Part shown: positions 44,431 through 54,479 of the stretch, piece after piece
Numbering within the stretch: the stretch's first letter is position 1
Layout of the letters: the number at the start of each line of letters is the position of its first letter
Assembly (NCBI GenBank): GCA_036924085.1
Contig: JAVGWX010000002.1
Location: 151,342,071 to 151,406,070 of the forward strand
DNA length: 64,000 bases
Source of the DNA: Ariolimax columbianus
Taxonomy: Eukaryota > Mollusca > Gastropoda > Stylommatophora > Arionidae
Direction of reading: 5' to 3'
Made by a program: the position numbers and the translations under genes
Notes under the pieces: model-generated
Told to the model about the DNA's origin: nothing
Databases searched by the model: none
Seen by the model: the letters and a program-made list of their open reading frames with translations, nothing else

Positions 44431-47011
44431 GTGCGCTGTCAAACGTCAACCTGTATTTTTTCGAAAAAAGCAGCGGACACCCTGAGATTGTCGACACTGC
44501 CATAGAGCTTGTCTAGTGTTGCCACTGGCGATGGCCACATGTGCTTTCTCTGGTCCTCGTATGTCGGGCAGTTTTGCAGTAGATGTTCAGCGGTCATTTT
44601 CCCGGTACCACAAGTGCATTCGTCAGTGCCACCTATCGTCAGTTTATTGAAAAGGTGGCACCTCAGTCTGTTGTTGCCTGTGCGGTGTCTGAAGACCACG
44701 ACCTGCTCTCTTCTGTTCAACTGGTAATAGGCATCATTTTTTGGTGTTCAGCAAGCGTGTTCTGTTTCCCATTTGGCCATGTATCTGGCCCTAATAAGCC
44801 TTTTGGACTCTTCGTAGGTCACACTATAATCTGGTTGTGGTAGTCTTGCACCTTCTTTTGTCAATCTATATGTCTCCTCGATGCCTTGGATGTTACAGTG
44901 GAATGGAACCCACTGTGCCACTACTCTTTTTGGTGCGGCCTGCTGGCACAGTTGACAGAGTACTGCTCTTAAATCATTAAGTTCAGTAATTTCTGGCTTT
45001 TTAGAGCTGTTACTACGGCCAGGGCATCTGTAAACAGAACTATCTGGCTTTCATTGCTTTCCCCTATCAGCATTGCGTCTACTGCAGCCCTCAGTACCTC
45101 TGCCTCCGCTCTGAAATTGCTTGAGCATTTTCCAGTTGCCACTGAAAGTGTTATTTTTCTACCATTTGGTAGGCTCAGGAATCACCCCCCCCCCCTCCCC
45201 GTTCGGTGCTGTGTTTGTTACAGAACCGTCAGTGTATGCATGGGTCCAGTCTATGATTGGGTAGTTTTTCGTTATGTAACTCAGGGTCAAGTCTCTTCTT
45301 TCTTTTTCAGTCTGGCTGATGTTGTTTCCAATACCTGGTATATTTTCTACCACCTCCGGAATTATATGCTGTTTCGAGGTAGGTTAGCGTACAGTAGGAA
45401 TGGGCTTTGGTATTTTTACGGTGTTCATAGTGTCTTCGCTCATCTTTGCTTTGGCTATTTCTGCAAAGTTTCTCCGCTTTAGTTTCCCATTTCCAAATCT
45501 ATTTAGTCTCTGATGCATTGGATGGTCTGTCAGTCTTCTGAGTTTCTCTGCTCGCTGCTGGGCTCTGCAGTCTCTTCTGTTGGTCATGTATTGCTGATTT
45601 GTAATCTTTTCAAGTTCTGCAATTGACGTTGACTTCATGCCTCCTGTTATAACTCTCATTGCTTGGTTTTGAAGTTTGCTAATTTTATCAAAGTTCGTCT
45701 TTGCTGTTGTGGTTCATGCCTCAATGCCATACTCGAGAACTGGTCTCACTCTTCCAGTGTACAGTTTCTGTAGTATACGTTCGTCTGCTCCCCAGCTTGT
45801 GCCATCAAGTTTCCTCATGATTGCCATTGTTTGTCTGGCTCTCATTCGGTTTCTCTCGATCTGACTTTTCCATGTCATGCACCGATCAAATGTGACTCCC
45901 AGGTAGTTTGGGTTGTCGTTTGGTCGCATATATTTTCCGTTAAGACTTATTTTGGTGTCCTGGTGTTTATTTGAAAGCGAGAATATCGTACATGTTGTTT
46001 TTTCTTATTTATTTTGACCAGCAATGAGTTTGCCCACTCCTCCAACGATGTTAGGGCCTGCTGCATCCGATTGTTTGCTATGGTGATTTTTTTTCCAGAG
46101 GTCCACATAGCCAGATCGTCTGCAAACATGGAGCTGTGGACTCTTCTTGGTATATTCTCTGAGATGTTGTTTATACACACCAGGAAAAGTGTGGGTGACA
46201 GTACTCCTCCTTGTGGTACTCCCTACTCAAGCGTCACCTTTTTGCTCATCTGCCCTTGTACTTGAACTCTGGCTGTTCTGCTTTCGAGGTAGTGGCTGAT
46301 CCATCTGTACATTTTCACACAGACTTCACTTCTTCGTTGCTTGAATTTAAGTTCTTCTTTCCACACTTTTTCAAATGCCTTCTCTAAATCCGCCCAACCC
46401 GCTACTGTGTGTTTTTTGTCCTGGTAAGCATCCTCTATTTCCTAGGCTATGAGAGTGATTTGGTCCTCAGTGGATCTGTGCTGTCTAAAACCTGCTTGCT
46501 GTGGATTTAGTATGTGTCTTTTCTTCCAGATGCCACATCCGTCTGGTATTTATCATACGCTCGTTAAGTTTTCCTACACAGCTCAGTAGACTGATATGCC
46601 TGTATCCATTTGGATCTGTTCTATCTTTTTTTATCTTTGGTACTGGTATACGTACAGCGTCTTTCCATGCCTGCGGTACAATTCCCTTTTTCCAGCTTTG
46701 GTTCAGGACTGATAGTCTTTGCTGTTTGGCCTAACCCCATCAGCATGTCGTTTGTTACCCCATCTTTTCCGGGCGATTTCTTTTTCTTTAAATTCGCATG
46801 GCCTCATCCATTTCATTAATTGTTAGTTTTGCCATCATGTGCTCCTCTGGTGCTATCTTGATGTTGTAGTGGCTCTTTTGTTCTTCACTAATGTCTGTAT
46901 GCCTGTCTGTAGAGACATCAATGTGGTTTGCTCTGGCATAATGTTCTATAAAGGCGTTTACTGCTTTTTTGTCCCAGTAAGCATGTTGTCGCCCTGCTTG
47001 ATGGTAATTTG
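44350..47011 (-). mobile_element. LINE-A copy 6, 2.66-kb 5'-truncated insertion with TSD
   Basis: From 47011 down: linker start (ITIKQGDNMLTG, about 47000-46960), RT (finger and palm 46880-46150; NSSMFADDL-type block with FADD at about 46120), thumb (45929-45700), connection (45659-45384), RNase H (45353 to about 44760) and the Cys-rich tail with CTCGTGK...AEHLLQNCPTY (about 44620-44560). The frame breaks several times. Both ends are fixed by the 12-bp duplication. The 5' end lies in the linker, so endonuclease was never copied in. Confidence 0.96.
44439..46780 (-). pseudogene. LINE-A copy 6 ORF2 relic (RT, RNase H, C-terminal domain)
   Basis: Readable pieces are MFADDLAMWTSGKKITIANN (46180-45947), YLGVTFDRCMTWKSQIERNR (45929-45714), MRVITGGMKSTSIAELEKIT (45659 down), DWTHAYTDGSVTNTAPNGEG (about 45260, first RNase H Asp) and REQVVVFRHRTGNNRLRCHL (44720-44660) to the end near 44439. 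A C-run at 45185-45199 on the plus strand coincides with an in-frame Gly-rich insertion after the first RNase H motif. Its closest relative in the window is copy 1. Confidence 0.9.
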
Positions 47012-47023
47012 AAATGCACGTTC

Positions 47024-47579
47024 AATATGATATACCTGTGCACCAACATAACAATGTGAAATACTTCTAAAACAACAACACACTTTTTTTAATATGCAAT
47101 AATACTCCTTTTTACTACGTATCGACAGATAAGGTAAATGCATTTGCACTGCTGAATTTGCGTTATCTCCGAGTAACTTGTCTTCTCTCCCATCCACATG
47201 TAAATTATGGAGATATCAATATCAATGACCAGCAGCGGTCGATGATTCACAACATAAAAAAAAATGGATGCCTGTTATGTCGTCGCGATACTTTGGCAAT
47301 GTAAGGGAAGAATACAGAGCGATCGGTACTTCAATGCAGTTATGTGTCCGTGACGTTTATTGTAAAAACAATGGCTTACCAATATACTATCATTCGTTTT
47401 CGTAAATTCTAGCTCGAATATCAGCTGATGTAATTACCTGATTCTGCTTTGTGATGAAGTATATACAAAAGAAGCAGGTTCATCTGTGGCTGTTGTAGAT
47501 TTCATGACCTACGTAGACGTACGAATTGACATTCTGGATTGGCATCTTCTAATCGTATTTCCCATATAGGGCTGAAATT
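47024..47579. other. no recognisable gene
   Basis: The pre-insertion flank of LINE-A copy 6; no family-like text. Confidence 0.5.
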
Positions 47580-48480
47580 TCAGTAGAAATTGAGTGTTCT
47601 TTCAATTTATGTTCAGATGAACAGCCTTGTCTTCTCCATTCAGCGCCAGTTTAGGGTTTGGTTGGCTTCAACAACGATGTACCTGAATATCACAATGTCG
47701 TCCGCAAAACGTAGATGTGAAATCATATTGTCATCTATGTTGAGGTCTCGATCCTGCCAGTTCAGAGATCTAAAAACGTATAGATCATCTGTGAACATCT
47801 ATGTCGTACTCCTTGGTGTATAGGTATGGAACGTGGCTTATGGAAAATGGGTAATCTCAGTTGATCATCCCTCGTTTTTCTTCTATATACGTTAGGCGTA
47901 CTTTTCATCGATTTACTGGTTCCTCGAGGCATTTTCCCCTGCAATTTTTCACGCTATCAAAGATCTTTTGGTAGTCTACAAACACAATGCGACGGGGAAT
48001 ACGGACTTAAGGTGCTCTCTCCGTCCACTGGTTGACTGTGTAGAGATAGTCATTGGTTGAATAGCCCTTCCTGAAACTTGTCTGTTCTTGCAGTTGGTTT
48101 TCGTCGAGTTGCCTTTTTAATTTTCATGTGATGTCTTTTGCGAACTGTTAATACATAACTGATAGAAAGCAATTGAGAATTTCATTGTCACCTTTTTTGT
48201 GGATCAGGACTGTTAAGGAGCACTTCCACTCGTCTGGGATTGGTATTGTCCAAATGCAGATGTTGACAAGTATGGCCATTTTGCAGGCAAGTGTATTCCA
48301 GCCATCCTGGAGCATTTCTGTAGTGACTCCAACCAGACCAGGCGATTTGCATGACTTTAGATGTTCAGTCTCGTGCATGACCTCGTCGCTACCAATATCG
48401 GCAGTGACTTTGGATCTATATTTACTGGTTTTTTAATCCCAACTGTTCTTGATGAGAATAAACCTGTGTATAACTTTGTG
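47580..48480 (-). pseudogene. RTE-like LINE reverse transcriptase relic
   Basis: The minus strand reads CKSPGLVGVTTEMLQDGW (about 48345), an IPIPDEWKCSLTVLIHKKGD block (about 48250-48190), EQTSFRKGYSTNDYLYTVNQ (about 48095-48040), IVFVDYQKIFDSVKN (motif A, about 47985) and WQDRDLNIDDNMISHLRFAD followed by DIV (motif C, about 47762-47695; Asp-Asp kept). There are stops and frame changes between blocks. The words belong to the group with FRKGYSTxDHL, so it is another branch than RTE-B and RTE-C. No 3' end was found; the C-terminus is absent on this strand. Confidence 0.83.
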
Positions 48481-48704
48481 CATTCCTCCTCGAGCTGTTC
48501 TCTATATGTCGATATTGCACAATCATCCTTCTTCAATTATGTCATTAGACTTTTCTTTTGTTGTAGTGCCTTTCTGCATGTTATGATATTACGTTATATG
48601 AGAGTGGCGGTTATGCTTAACTGCAACCGCATTAAACCGCTACTCCAGCAGATGGCGGACTCACACCAGGACTCACACCTTCAAGGCCAGGACTCACACC
48701 TTCA

Positions 48705-49155
48705 ATATCATGACTATCTCAGTAATGGTATACGGGTGTGAGGTTTGCAGTCAGCGCAAATCAGACGCAGAGAAAGTTTAATTTCCCGAATGAGCAATGG
48801 AGCGATGAGTCATAAATATCTCCTTCCAAAATATCGACACCCTCGACCAAACATAGTTCCGCGATGTTACTGACTCTGCGTCAATGCGAAGATGCTGCCG
48901 ACTCTGCGTCAATGCGAAGATGTTGCCGACGCTGCGTCACTGCGAAAGTAAAGATGGGAAAGCCATGTGGTCCACATGAATGACGATAACTGAATGAGAA
49001 GGGGGTAGGGTTCTAGTGGCCATACAACTACAACGCCCACGTGGCCGCACGCCAACGTGATGGGAAGATGACCTGCACAACGTCATTGGACCATCATGGT
49101 GCCCCGGGGCGAGGGACAGACACAAATCCAATAAGCTTTTGGCCACCATGTAAAT
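48705..49155 (+). pseudogene. C-terminal part of an RTE-like LINE, opposite strand, with 28-bp tandem units
   Basis: The plus-strand frame begins MVYGCEVCSQRKSDAEKV, continues through FRDVTDSA to VAIQLQRPRGRTPT, WEDDLHNVIG and ARDRHKSNKLL. This follows Y-G-C-E-x-W ... A-x-x-R-x-R-G-R-P-x-x-R-W-x-D-D ... A-Q-D-R-x-x-W of LINE C-termini. A unit with GACTCTGCGTCAATGCGAAG is repeated about three times at 28-bp steps (48868-48950), breaking the frame. Stops are many. Confidence 0.65.
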
Positions 49156-49310
49156 TGATCTAATTGAATACAAGAATTATTGTATTCAAGTCAAAATCAG
49201 GTTGTGTGTAGCTAAAGTTGAGGTTTAGATGTGCGTTGCACAGCAACTCAAAGTCCCTGTTGCAGAATGCTCCTCTTTGTGTAACTAAAAGACTTTAATA
49301 ACTCTTTCCA

Positions 49311-50760
49311 AATCTTCATTTCTCTCTCTATCTCCCTGTTTCTCTATCTGTCTCTCTCTCTATCACTCTCTCTATCTTAAAATGAGCGTTAATGTATCCG
49401 TATGTCTTTGTGTGTATATATCTATGCATGTGCAACTTAATCAAATTGTATCTCTCTAACTCTTTTTGTCTGTCTTACTACACCTTTGTAGAGCTTTCTC
49501 CTGCTCTCTGTCAATCGGTCTTGTATATTTAATTGTCCTTATCTCTGTCTTTGTATCCAGTATATGACGTTGTACCCTTCACTGGACATCTCTGCATGTC
49601 TTCCTCAATCTCACTGTCAATCTTCCTGTCAATCTCCCTGTCAATCTTCCTGTCAATCTCACTGTCAATCTTCCTGTCAATCTCCTTGTCAATCTTCCTG
49701 TCAATCTCCCTGTCAATCTTCCTGTCAATCTCCCTGTCAATCTTTCTCTCCAAATGTATTTTCCATCTCTCTCTGCCTTTCCATGATCTGTATCACTTTG
49801 TCCCTCTCAATGTTTTACATGTATTACAAAATGCTTCTCTTTTTGAATATCTCACTTTCAATATTACTTTTAAAAAAATCGGTTTGTCTGTTTCTTTATA
49901 TCTCTTGTTTTTCTTTATTCCAACCTATTGTCTTAGTTTGATTATCTTGTCTACATCAATCTCTATATTTCTAATTCGTACTATTGATCTTCCTTCTCCT
50001 CAGTCTGTCTGTTCCTCTCTCTGTTTTTCTCTCACTCTAACTCTGTCTACTTATCTTTTTCTATACATCATCTCTGCATTTCTCTGTATCCTTTTCTCAT
50101 TGTGTGTCATTCTCTTCAACTGTATTTTTATGTATGTACATCTCTCTATATTTCTCTCTCTCTCTCTTTCTCTCTCTTCCTCTTTCTCTTCATCTGTATC
50201 TTTCTCCGTTTTGTATGTTACCGTCTACCTTTATTTATCTGTCGCTCTCTTAATCTTCGCTCGCTGAGTGACTTTCTCTATTTCTTCCCATTTCTTTCTG
50301 TACTGTTTTCTTTATGTCGTCTCCTTCTGTCTTTCTCCTTTATGTTGTTTCTACCTTTCTATCTCTCTATCTTTCTGTCCCCCTGGCTTCTCCATCTATC
50401 TTTATATTGATCAATAAAGAACTAAGCACAGCACGTGAAAATCATTCACAAATCACATGTAATCTTCATAATACGTTTCAATGCATTTTAACGTGTTGTT
50501 TGCAAGCTGATTCTTGGTGTGTTCTCACTGGAATGTTCTACAGGCAGAAAACTGTTAGGGTCGTATCTCGTGAGAACGTTAATGTTGAGGATTGTGTGGT
50601 TCTGCAAATGAACGTATCTCAATACTTGTTTGCGGACAACCCAATCTCTCTTTATCTCTCTATGTCTATATATATATATATATATATCTTTCTAATTCTT
50701 ATCTTTCTTTCGCTCTCGCTTTTACAGTTTCATTATCTGGTGCTGTGACTCAATCCATCT
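49311..50760. repeat. CT-rich low-complexity region with a 12-bp array and (TA)n
   Basis: About 1.4 kb of pyrimidine-rich DNA. CTGTCAATCTTC/CTGTCAATCTCC units (period 12, pairs of 24) occupy about 49612-49748, and (TA)n lies at about 50668-50689. The long frames here (for example 49533-50267, Ser/Leu/Phe-rich) are composition artefacts rather than membrane proteins. Confidence 0.9.
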
Positions 50761-52028
50761 AGTTTCATCTTTATTTCGTCCTGTCATTTTACTTTTCTGG
50801 CACTCTAATTTGACACAATGTAATCGTTCATCTTCTACCATGGGGTGCAGGGGTCGTGTTTTTTATTTTATGAGCCTGCAAATTGTTATAGGAGTGTGGA
50901 AGCCCGACCGATGACCTAACCTCCAAAGTCACGACATATACAAATCATGCCAGGTTACAGTGATCTACTCCAACTTCGGGTCTCCGCTTACAGAAGGGAG
51001 ATACACTACTTTAACATGACTTTAACCATCAAGATACGTTCTCACTTCCCCCTTTCCTATGTGAGCCGTTTTCTTGAACAAAAGCTATGAGACTTCCACT
51101 AGATTTGACTTGCTTTTCCATCATTCAGCGACACGTGAAAATTTCAGGCCCAGTAAGCTGTATGAAAGAAACCAATCACACATTTACTTCTAATAGCCAA
51201 GTGGGGGTCTGAAAGACAAGCCAAGACATAGGACTGTACCGTCTAATGACCGATCAAAGTGATTGCAAAAGAAAAGGACATCTTTTGCGTACCTGGTATC
51301 ATGCACTGGTCTATCTGAATGACTACCAGGAACCCGATGTTAATGAGATAACGTCTTAGTTAATTCGTATTTATTTTGTTGTAAATGTCATTCAACAATA
51401 AATACAGCATTGATAGAGGTCCTAGGCAAAGTCAATTTAAATAAAATTACGGATACGCCAAATGGCATCTATTACGCAGAATGTGATTACACCAGTCTTC
51501 ACAACACTAGCCATGAAACCACGTGCAAATGAATATATAGTTATGTAGAACAATCCGCTTGATCAGCCTCTTCATACCGTGTTAATAAAGAAGGGACATG
51601 TTTGATAGTCATTGTATCATTACATATGTCACATGATGACATTGTTCCTTCCATTAGCTTACTAAACAGACGTACATCAATCTGTTGTTGCCTATTTGTT
51701 GTTCTTTTCAAATATGCGGGTTTTTTTTTTTCATCTAAACCTTTTATTGATCTAGACTTCAGGATGAAAAGAGAAGCATCTAGTGCTAAAAACGAGAACA
51801 TTCTCCAGTGATGTTAACACGGTAGTAGAATCTCTGCAGCTGCTGCTGAGCTTGTTATCCAAGATGAAGATACCCATAGAGAAAACATGCAACGTCAGTA
51901 ATAGCAGCTCTAAAACAATGTAAAGATGGAGATCTCGAGCATGGCACAAATCCCTCACAAATATATCAGCAGAACACCAACAGGCTAGTCGTTCTAGAGT
52001 ATCTCCTCATACTGCAATATTGAAGACA
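50761..52028. other. no recognisable gene
   Basis: Short frames at 51541-51801 and 51752-51958 show no family-like text. Nothing recognised before the rRNA pseudogene. Confidence 0.5.
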
Positions 52029-53180
52029 ATACTTGGATAACTGTCGCAATTCTAGAGCTAATACATGCTTACCAAGCTCCGACCCTCGCGGAAAGAGCGC
52101 TTTTATTAGTTCAAAACCAATCGTTGTTTCCCCTTGCGGGGTTGCGGCGTCCCCACAGGTGACTCTGGATAACTTTGTGCTGATCGCATGGCCTCATGTG
52201 CCGACGACGCATCTTTCAAATGTATGTCCTATCAAATGTCGATGGTACGTGACATGCCTACCATGTTTGTAACGGGTAACGGGGAGTCAGGGTTCGATTC
52301 CGGAGAGGGAGCATGAGAAACGGCTACCACATCCAAGGAAGGCAGCAGGCGCGCAACTTACCCACTCCCGGCACGGGGAGGTAGTGACGAAAAATAACAA
52401 TACGGGACTCTTTCGAGGCCCCGTAATTGGAATAAGTACACTTTAAACCCTTTAACGATGATCTATTGGAGGGCAAGTCTGGTGCCAGCAGCCGCGGTAA
52501 TTCCAGCTCCAATAGCGTATATTAAAGTTGTTGCAGTTAAAAAGCTCGTAGTTGGATCTCAGGCGCAGGCGGGCGGTCCGGCTCGCGCCGATTCACTGCC
52601 CGTTGTCTCCTGCCCTACCGTCTGCCGGCTCTCTCCCACGGGTGCTCTTCGCTGAGCGTCCTGGGTGGCCGGCTCGTTTACTTTGAAAAAATTAGAGTGT
52701 TCAAAGCAGGCCTCGGCTGCCTGAATAATGGTGCATGGAATAATGGAATAGGACCTCGGTTCTATTTTGTTGGTTTTCGGAATTGGAGGTAATGATTAAC
52801 AGGGACAAACGGGGGCATTCGTATTGCGGCGTTAGAGGTGAAATTCGTGGATCGCCGCAAGACGAGCTACTGCGAAAGCATTTGTCAAGAATGTTTTCAT
52901 TAATCAAGAACGAAAGTCAGAGGCGCAAAGACGATCAGATACCGTCGTAGTTCTGACCATAAACGATGCCGACTAGCGATCCGCAGGAGTTGCTTCGATG
53001 ACTCTGCGGGCAGCTTCCGGGAAACCAAAGTGTTTGGGTTCCGGGGGAAGTATGGTTGAAAAGCTGAAACTTAAAGGAATTGACAGAAGGGCACCACCAG
53101 AAGTGGAGCCTGCGGCTTAATTGTACTCAACACGGCCAACACTGAAATGACTGACATGCCGAGACCCCTTTCCTTTGGTC
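52029..53180 (+). pseudogene. 18S (SSU) rRNA pseudogene, 5' and 3' ends missing
   Basis: Sense-strand SSU rRNA begins in the 5' domain (AATTCTAGAGCTAATACATG at about 52050). It includes GTAACGGGTAACGGGGAGTC (about 52270), the universal GTGCCAGCAGCCGCGGTAA (52482-52500), the GAGGTGAAATTCGTGGATCG stretch (about 52836) and AAAGGAATTGAC (53073-53084). It breaks off after a shortened piece that corresponds to GACAGATTGAGAGCTCTTTC. The first roughly 130 bp and last third of 18S are absent. Divergence is low in the core but GTAACAAGG-type 3' sequence is missing, so it cannot be a working gene. No ITS or 5.8S follows. Confidence 0.93.
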
Positions 53181-53742
53181 TAATATGGAACTGGTGCTGG
53201 ATTTGGACTCTCAGAAATCTGGGGTTATTCCCTCTGTTGCTCGGTTGGTCTGCATCCAGTGTTTGAAAAAGGAATTGACGGAAGAGCACTATCAGGAGTG
53301 GAGCCTGCGGCTTAATTAGACTCAACACGCAAACACTGTAGAACGACTGACAAATCGAGAGCACTTTCGTTGTGTCTAATAGTGAACGTGTGCTGGTATT
53401 AGACCCACGGAAGACAGATCAGCTCTCTAACCTTCTAATAAAGGATAGCTACGGAAACCGTGTCTTAACACCGCGGAAACCGCAAGCTCCAGATACCTGG
53501 TCACGGACAAACAAAAGCCTCTGATTAATTCGTCCTGGCAAAAAAATGAACGGGTGCTGGAAATAGATCATCGGAAGACAGGTCAGTTTTACCCTACAAA
53601 TGACAGGGCGTTGCTACCGAAATCCTGCTCAACTCGAGAGGAACCGCAGACATTTGGTTCACGTACCAGGCTGATAAGCCAATGGCGTGAGGCTACCATA
53701 TAAGGGATTACGGCCGGACGCTTGTTAGCCGGAATCCCGCCC
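53179..53742 (+). pseudogene. 28S (LSU) rRNA 3'-end fragments, three pieces
   Basis: Pieces near 53179-53220 and 53376-53425 resemble the 28S stretch of form TAATAGGGAACGTGAGCTGG followed by GACCGTCGTGAGACAGGT (diverged). The third, about 53546-53742, continues through ACAGGTCAGTTTTACCCTAC and the sarcin-ricin region, AACTCGAGAGGAACCGCAG (about 53631-53649). It then runs through AAGCCAATGGCGTGAGGCTA and ends GGAATCCCGCCC, near the 28S 3' terminus. In the sarcin-ricin loop the usual AGTACGAGAGGAACC is altered on its 5' side, so the LSU part is non-functional. Confidence 0.83.
53262..53378 (+). pseudogene. second copy of the 18S segment around AAAGGAATTGAC
   Basis: AAAGGAATTGAC recurs at 53268-53279, 195 bp after the first, followed by GGAGTGGAGCCTGCGGCTTA and GACTCAACACG as in 18S, then the GACTGACAAATCGAGAGC piece. 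It ends at the same 18S position as the first copy and passes into 28S-like text in the same way. The junction was therefore made before the duplication. Confidence 0.88.
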
Positions 53743-54479
53743 AAAATCTCAGCACCACTGCAATGAGAGGCTTCGATATGGTCGGGACCTAGGGATCGCG
53801 CCTCAACCCTACCAGGTCGAGCCACATAAAGAGGTCTCTTCCATCCGCTGATCAAACCGGGCGAATAGCTGCTCGACATTCACCCTATACCGCGATGGGG
53901 TGCGAAACCACCAACATAAGACTTAGTTCCTGGTCGGGGTATCGAAAACAGTAGAGCAGCCACCTCACTGTGAACTGTCGAGACTCACTCCTTGACCACG
54001 AGATATGTCCACAAACCAGGCGAACAACATCTCCGTGACATTACCAGGCGTGTCCTCTGGTTAAATGCACTTCTGCTTCGATATCTACCTCTGTACGCTA
54101 TCAGCCATACAAATGGACGCAGAAGAGATGCAGACCAGCGGACATTGCACACCTGCCAATATGTGTCAACATCCCAGGTGGCGGGGAATGCTAGGCGAAC
54201 CATCTCTGCATAGAAGCTAAGAAAATAAAGGGAGCAAAGAGATACCCCACTCACATGCAAATGCTACGTTTCTGGCAGGACGTGACGATCCTGGGGTACA
54301 GACACACTGGACTGCCTCTCTTCCGGGTAAACCAGTCCATATCATATATCATCTCATATATCATCTCATATATCATAACCGCACCCTATAGACACGAGTA
54401 GTGAAGACTCGTTAGTCTGGTAAGACAACTTCCATAAGAGAGACAACTCTGACCATAAACAACTGCTGCCTTGCAGATA
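53743..54479. other. no recognised gene; possible 5' region of LINE-A copy 7 or older LINE
   Basis: No family-like protein is readable. A 15-bp repeat (CATATATCATCTCAT type, 2-3 units) lies at 54338-54376. Since a LINE relic at 57996 appears to have been split by LINE-A copy 7, its other half would be expected here, but I cannot see it. Confidence 0.4.

Noticed and set aside
49533..50748. Possible multi-pass membrane protein
   Set aside because: The hydrophobic Ser/Leu/Phe content follows from CT-rich low-complexity DNA; several overlapping frames look the same.
52029..53742. Active rDNA unit
   Set aside because: 18S lacks both ends, ITS and 5.8S are absent, 18S joins 28S directly, and the sarcin-ricin region is altered.
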